Shown one piece after another: positions 61,582 to 64,000 of a stretch of 64,000 nt of DNA. The position numbers and the translations under genes were made by a program. Numbering within the stretch: position 1 is the first letter of the stretch; every line of letters starts with the position of its first letter. Below the pieces are notes generated by a model. The model had not been told where the DNA came from and did not search any database. It saw only the letters and a program-made list of their open reading frames with translations. This DNA comes from Rossellomorea aquimaris (GTDB taxonomy: Bacteria; Bacillota; Bacilli; Bacillales; Bacillaceae_B): the NCBI RefSeq assembly GCF_035590735.1, contig NZ_CP141595.1, positions 1,335,001 through 1,399,000 of the forward strand, in the 5' to 3' direction.

Positions 61582-62703
61582 ATGAAGATGAATCAAGAAT
61601 CCCTTTCAAATATCGGGCTTTTAAAAGAGATAGCCGAATTGCTGAACAATGAAACAGAGCTTTCTTCCATGCTTTCAGGTGCAGTGAAGAAGTTGATCAG
61701 AGGAACAAGCTTCACGACTGGATGGATTTTCTTTATTGAAAAGGAAGGCAGGCACGAGCTTGTCTCCTATGAGAATCTCCCAAAGTCACTATCTGACCGG
61801 AAATGTGAACTGATGAAAGAGGGCGGCTGCTGGTGTGTCAATCGCTTTCGAAATGGGAAGCTGACGAAAGCATCCAATATCATCGAATGTCAGCGGATTG
61901 AGCAGGCCATCGAAGAAAACAGGGGTGATACGGATGAAATAACGTATCATGCAACCGTCCCTCTTCAGTCTGGAAATGAATCCTTTGGGTTATTGAATGT
62001 CGCAGCTCCGAATAAGACCCACTTTTCTACTGATGAACTGGCTCTTCTTGAATCGGTTGCCTTTCAAATCGGTTCGGCCATTAAGCGCATTATGCTGACT
62101 AAGAAGGAGCAGGAAGTCGCTCTTATCGGCGAAAGGAACCGATTGGCAAGAGATCTTCATGACTCTGTGAACCAACTGTTGTTTTCCCTTACGTTAACGG
62201 CAAGAGGCGGAGCGGAGATGACCAGGGAAGAGGAAGTAAAGGACACCTTCAAGACCATACAAAGTCTTGCCCAGGAAGCGCTATCGGAAATGCGTGCCCT
62301 CATCTGGCAATTAAGACCCCATGGTTTGGAAAACGGAGTGGTGGAAGCGGCTAAAGGATACGCAGACATGCTCGGTTTAACCCTTGAAATGAAAGTAGAG
62401 GGAGTCATTTCCCTTAGCTCTAAAATTGAAGAAGTATTGTGGCGTGTCAGTCAGGAAGCATTGAATAATTGTAAAAAACATTCGGGTGAAAATAACATAT
62501 TCTATACATTAAAAAGTGAAGCACAATCGATTCGATTAACGATTGAAGATAGAGGATACGGATTTCAATATGACAGCAAACAGTCCCTGCCGTCAGTGGG
62601 GATCCAAGGTATGAGAGAGCGTGTGAAAAGCATTGGCGGGGAATTAACGATAGATAGTGGTCTTGGGAAAGGAACGACGATTTCAGTTCAAATACCGTAT
62701 TAG
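61582..62703 (+). CDS. yhcY: Sensor histidine kinase YhcY (GAF, HisKA_3)
   Basis: Soluble kinase of 373 residues. A GAF sensor domain (25-170) is followed by a HisKA_3 domain with ERNRLARDLHDSVNQLLFSL (His near 193) and a C-terminal ATPase (VGIQGMRERVKSIGGEL). Three Cys residues in the GAF part (REC-LMKEGGCWCVN) could bind a metal or respond to redox, as in some iron-sulfur GAF sensors; this is inference. ATG 61582 or 61588 may be the start. It is paired with yhcZ 3 bp downstream. Confidence 0.93.
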   Translation: MKMNQESLSNIGLLKEIAELLNNETELSSMLSGAVKKLIRGTSFTTGWIFFIEKEGRHELVSYENLPKSLSDRKCELMKEGGCWCVNRFRNGKLTKASNIIECQRIEQAIEENRGDTDEITYHATVPLQSGNESFGLLNVAAPNKTHFSTDELALLESVAFQIGSAIKRIMLTKKEQEVALIGERNRLARDLHDSVNQLLFSLTLTARGGAEMTREEEVKDTFKTIQSLAQEALSEMRALIWQLRPHGLENGVVEAAKGYADMLGLTLEMKVEGVISLSSKIEEVLWRVSQEALNNCKKHSGENNIFYTLKSEAQSIRLTIEDRGYGFQYDSKQSLPSVGIQGMRERVKSIGGELTIDSGLGKGTTISVQIPY

Positions 62704-62715
62704 GAGGTGTCATGC

Positions 62716-63351
62716 ATGATCAGAGTGTTAATAGCCGATGACCATCACGTCGTACGAAGAGGTCTCGTCTTCTTTTTAAAAACACAAAAGGACCTGGATA
62801 TCGTGGGGGAAGCAAAAAATGGGGCAGAAGCCGTCCGGTTAGCTGAAACACTTGAACCCGATATCATCTTGATGGATTTAATGATGCCGGTCATGGACGG
62901 CATTCAGGCAACAAAGGAAATAAAGAAGAATCATCCCGCCATTCAAATTCTGATGCTCACCAGCTTCTCTGACCAAAATCACGTCATTCCTGCCATTGAA
63001 GCAGGAGCAGCCGGGTACCAATTGAAGGATATTGAACCAGATGAATTAGTGAATAGCATCAGAAAGCTTTTATCCGGAGAAAATTCTCTTCATCCTAAGG
63101 CAACCAACCATTTACTTACCCGGATCTCCAGAAAAGAGCCACCCCACAAAATCCATGAACTTACCAAACGGGAGAAGGATGTTTTGATTGAACTTACGAA
63201 GGGGAAGAGTAATAAAGAGATTGCTTCCAGTCTCTATATCACGGAAAAAACCGTCAAGACTCATATCTCAAACATTTTTTCCAAGCTGGAAGTAACTGAT
63301 CGAACCCAAGCGGCTTTGTATGCCGTTAAACATCAATTGACATCAAACTAA
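62716..63351 (+). CDS. yhcZ: Response regulator YhcZ, NarL family
   Basis: Cognate regulator of YhcY, 211 residues. The receiver has D8/D9, phospho-acceptor D54 in IILMDLMMP and the Lys of YQLKDIEPDE near 104. The C-terminal LuxR-type helix-turn-helix is LTKREKDVLIELTKGKSNKE followed by KTVKTHISNIFSKL. ATG 62716 follows AGGAGG by 8 bases. The target genes are not known; yhdA directly downstream is a natural candidate. Confidence 0.94.
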   Translation: MIRVLIADDHHVVRRGLVFFLKTQKDLDIVGEAKNGAEAVRLAETLEPDIILMDLMMPVMDGIQATKEIKKNHPAIQILMLTSFSDQNHVIPAIEAGAAGYQLKDIEPDELVNSIRKLLSGENSLHPKATNHLLTRISRKEPPHKIHELTKREKDVLIELTKGKSNKEIASSLYITEKTVKTHISNIFSKLEVTDRTQAALYAVKHQLTSN

Positions 63352-63369
63352 ACCGGAAAGGATTTTTAG

Positions 63370-63912
<543 letters not shown>

Positions 63913-63917
63913 TCGGG

Positions 63918-63943
63918 AAAATCGGCATTGTGCCGGTTTTTTT
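63918..63943 (+). terminator. Terminator after yhdA
   Basis: AAAATCGGC/GCCGGTTTT stem (one G-T pair) with a 5-base loop, then T-run. Confidence 0.85.
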
Positions 63944-64000
63944 ATTGGGTTCAATTTTGTGGATGAATGGAGAGTCTGCCAGGTGAGAAAGCTGAAAATG

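Overview
The window is a chromosomal segment of a low-GC, spore-forming Bacillaceae (Bacillus sensu lato). The evidence is a Bacillus-type rRNA/tRNA operon end, strong GGAGG ribosome-binding sites with TTG and GTG starts, PrkA and YhbH, and a gene order that repeatedly matches the B. subtilis rrnD/trnD to yhdA region: queG(yhbA)-yhbB-trmL(cspR), prkA...yhbH, yhcT-yhcU, yhcX, pgcA(yhxB)-yhcY-yhcZ-yhdA. I do not assign a species. No phage, integrase, transposase or CRISPR array was found.

Layout. 1-2450: 3' end of 23S rRNA, 5S rRNA and a 16-gene tRNA cluster ending in a terminator. 2450-13610: a carbohydrate island. It holds two ABC permeases and a lipoprotein binding protein (no ATPase), a YesM/YesN-type two-component system, a ThuA-like protein, two Gfo/Idh/MocA oxidoreductases and a TIM-barrel isomerase/epimerase, with CcpA-like sites in front and short degenerate repeats on both sides. 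It has no glycoside hydrolase and no sugar kinase, so an oxidative (3-keto sugar type) route is the best guess. 13.9-30 kb: B3/4-domain protein, queG, an amidase-like gene, trmL, an NfrA-like nitroreductase, a LysR regulator divergent from an ankyrin lipoprotein/NCS2 permease pair, prkA, two small paralogous genes, yhbH, a STAS protein, a 650-bp stack of nested palindromic repeats, a DUF421 protein, a hydrolase, and a YciI/phosphotransferase/zinc-ribbon operon. 30-45 kb: proC, SIMPL and Gly/Pro-rich proteins, ldh with two Rex operators, pbuG-like permease with PurBox-like sites, rocB, cydDC with a Rex-like operator, a YodB-like regulator divergent from a nitroreductase, a LacI regulator and mscL. 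45-64 kb: ATP-grasp enzyme, KinB-like kinase, tandem structured repeats, helD, aldo-keto reductase, a DoxX gene with MhqR-like operators, a WrbA-like quinone reductase, an RluA synthase, yhcU, a BdbC/thioredoxin pair, malL, yhcX, pgcA, yhcY-yhcZ and yhdA.

Shared themes. Redox and electrophile control recurs: Rex at ldh and cydDC, a YodB-type and an MhqR-type quinone-response locus, plus two nitroreductases, two quinone/azo reductases, a glyoxal-type reductase and a disulfide-forming pair. Carbon control appears as cre sites at the sugar operon and malL. Intergenic space is rich in dispersed palindromic elements. Family B (about 126 bp, five copies) shows compensatory base changes and is inserted inside a family A element. 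A short GGTCCGTCCCTC element occurs as terminator-like hairpins, as half copies near ribosome-binding sites, and once inside the cydC reading frame.
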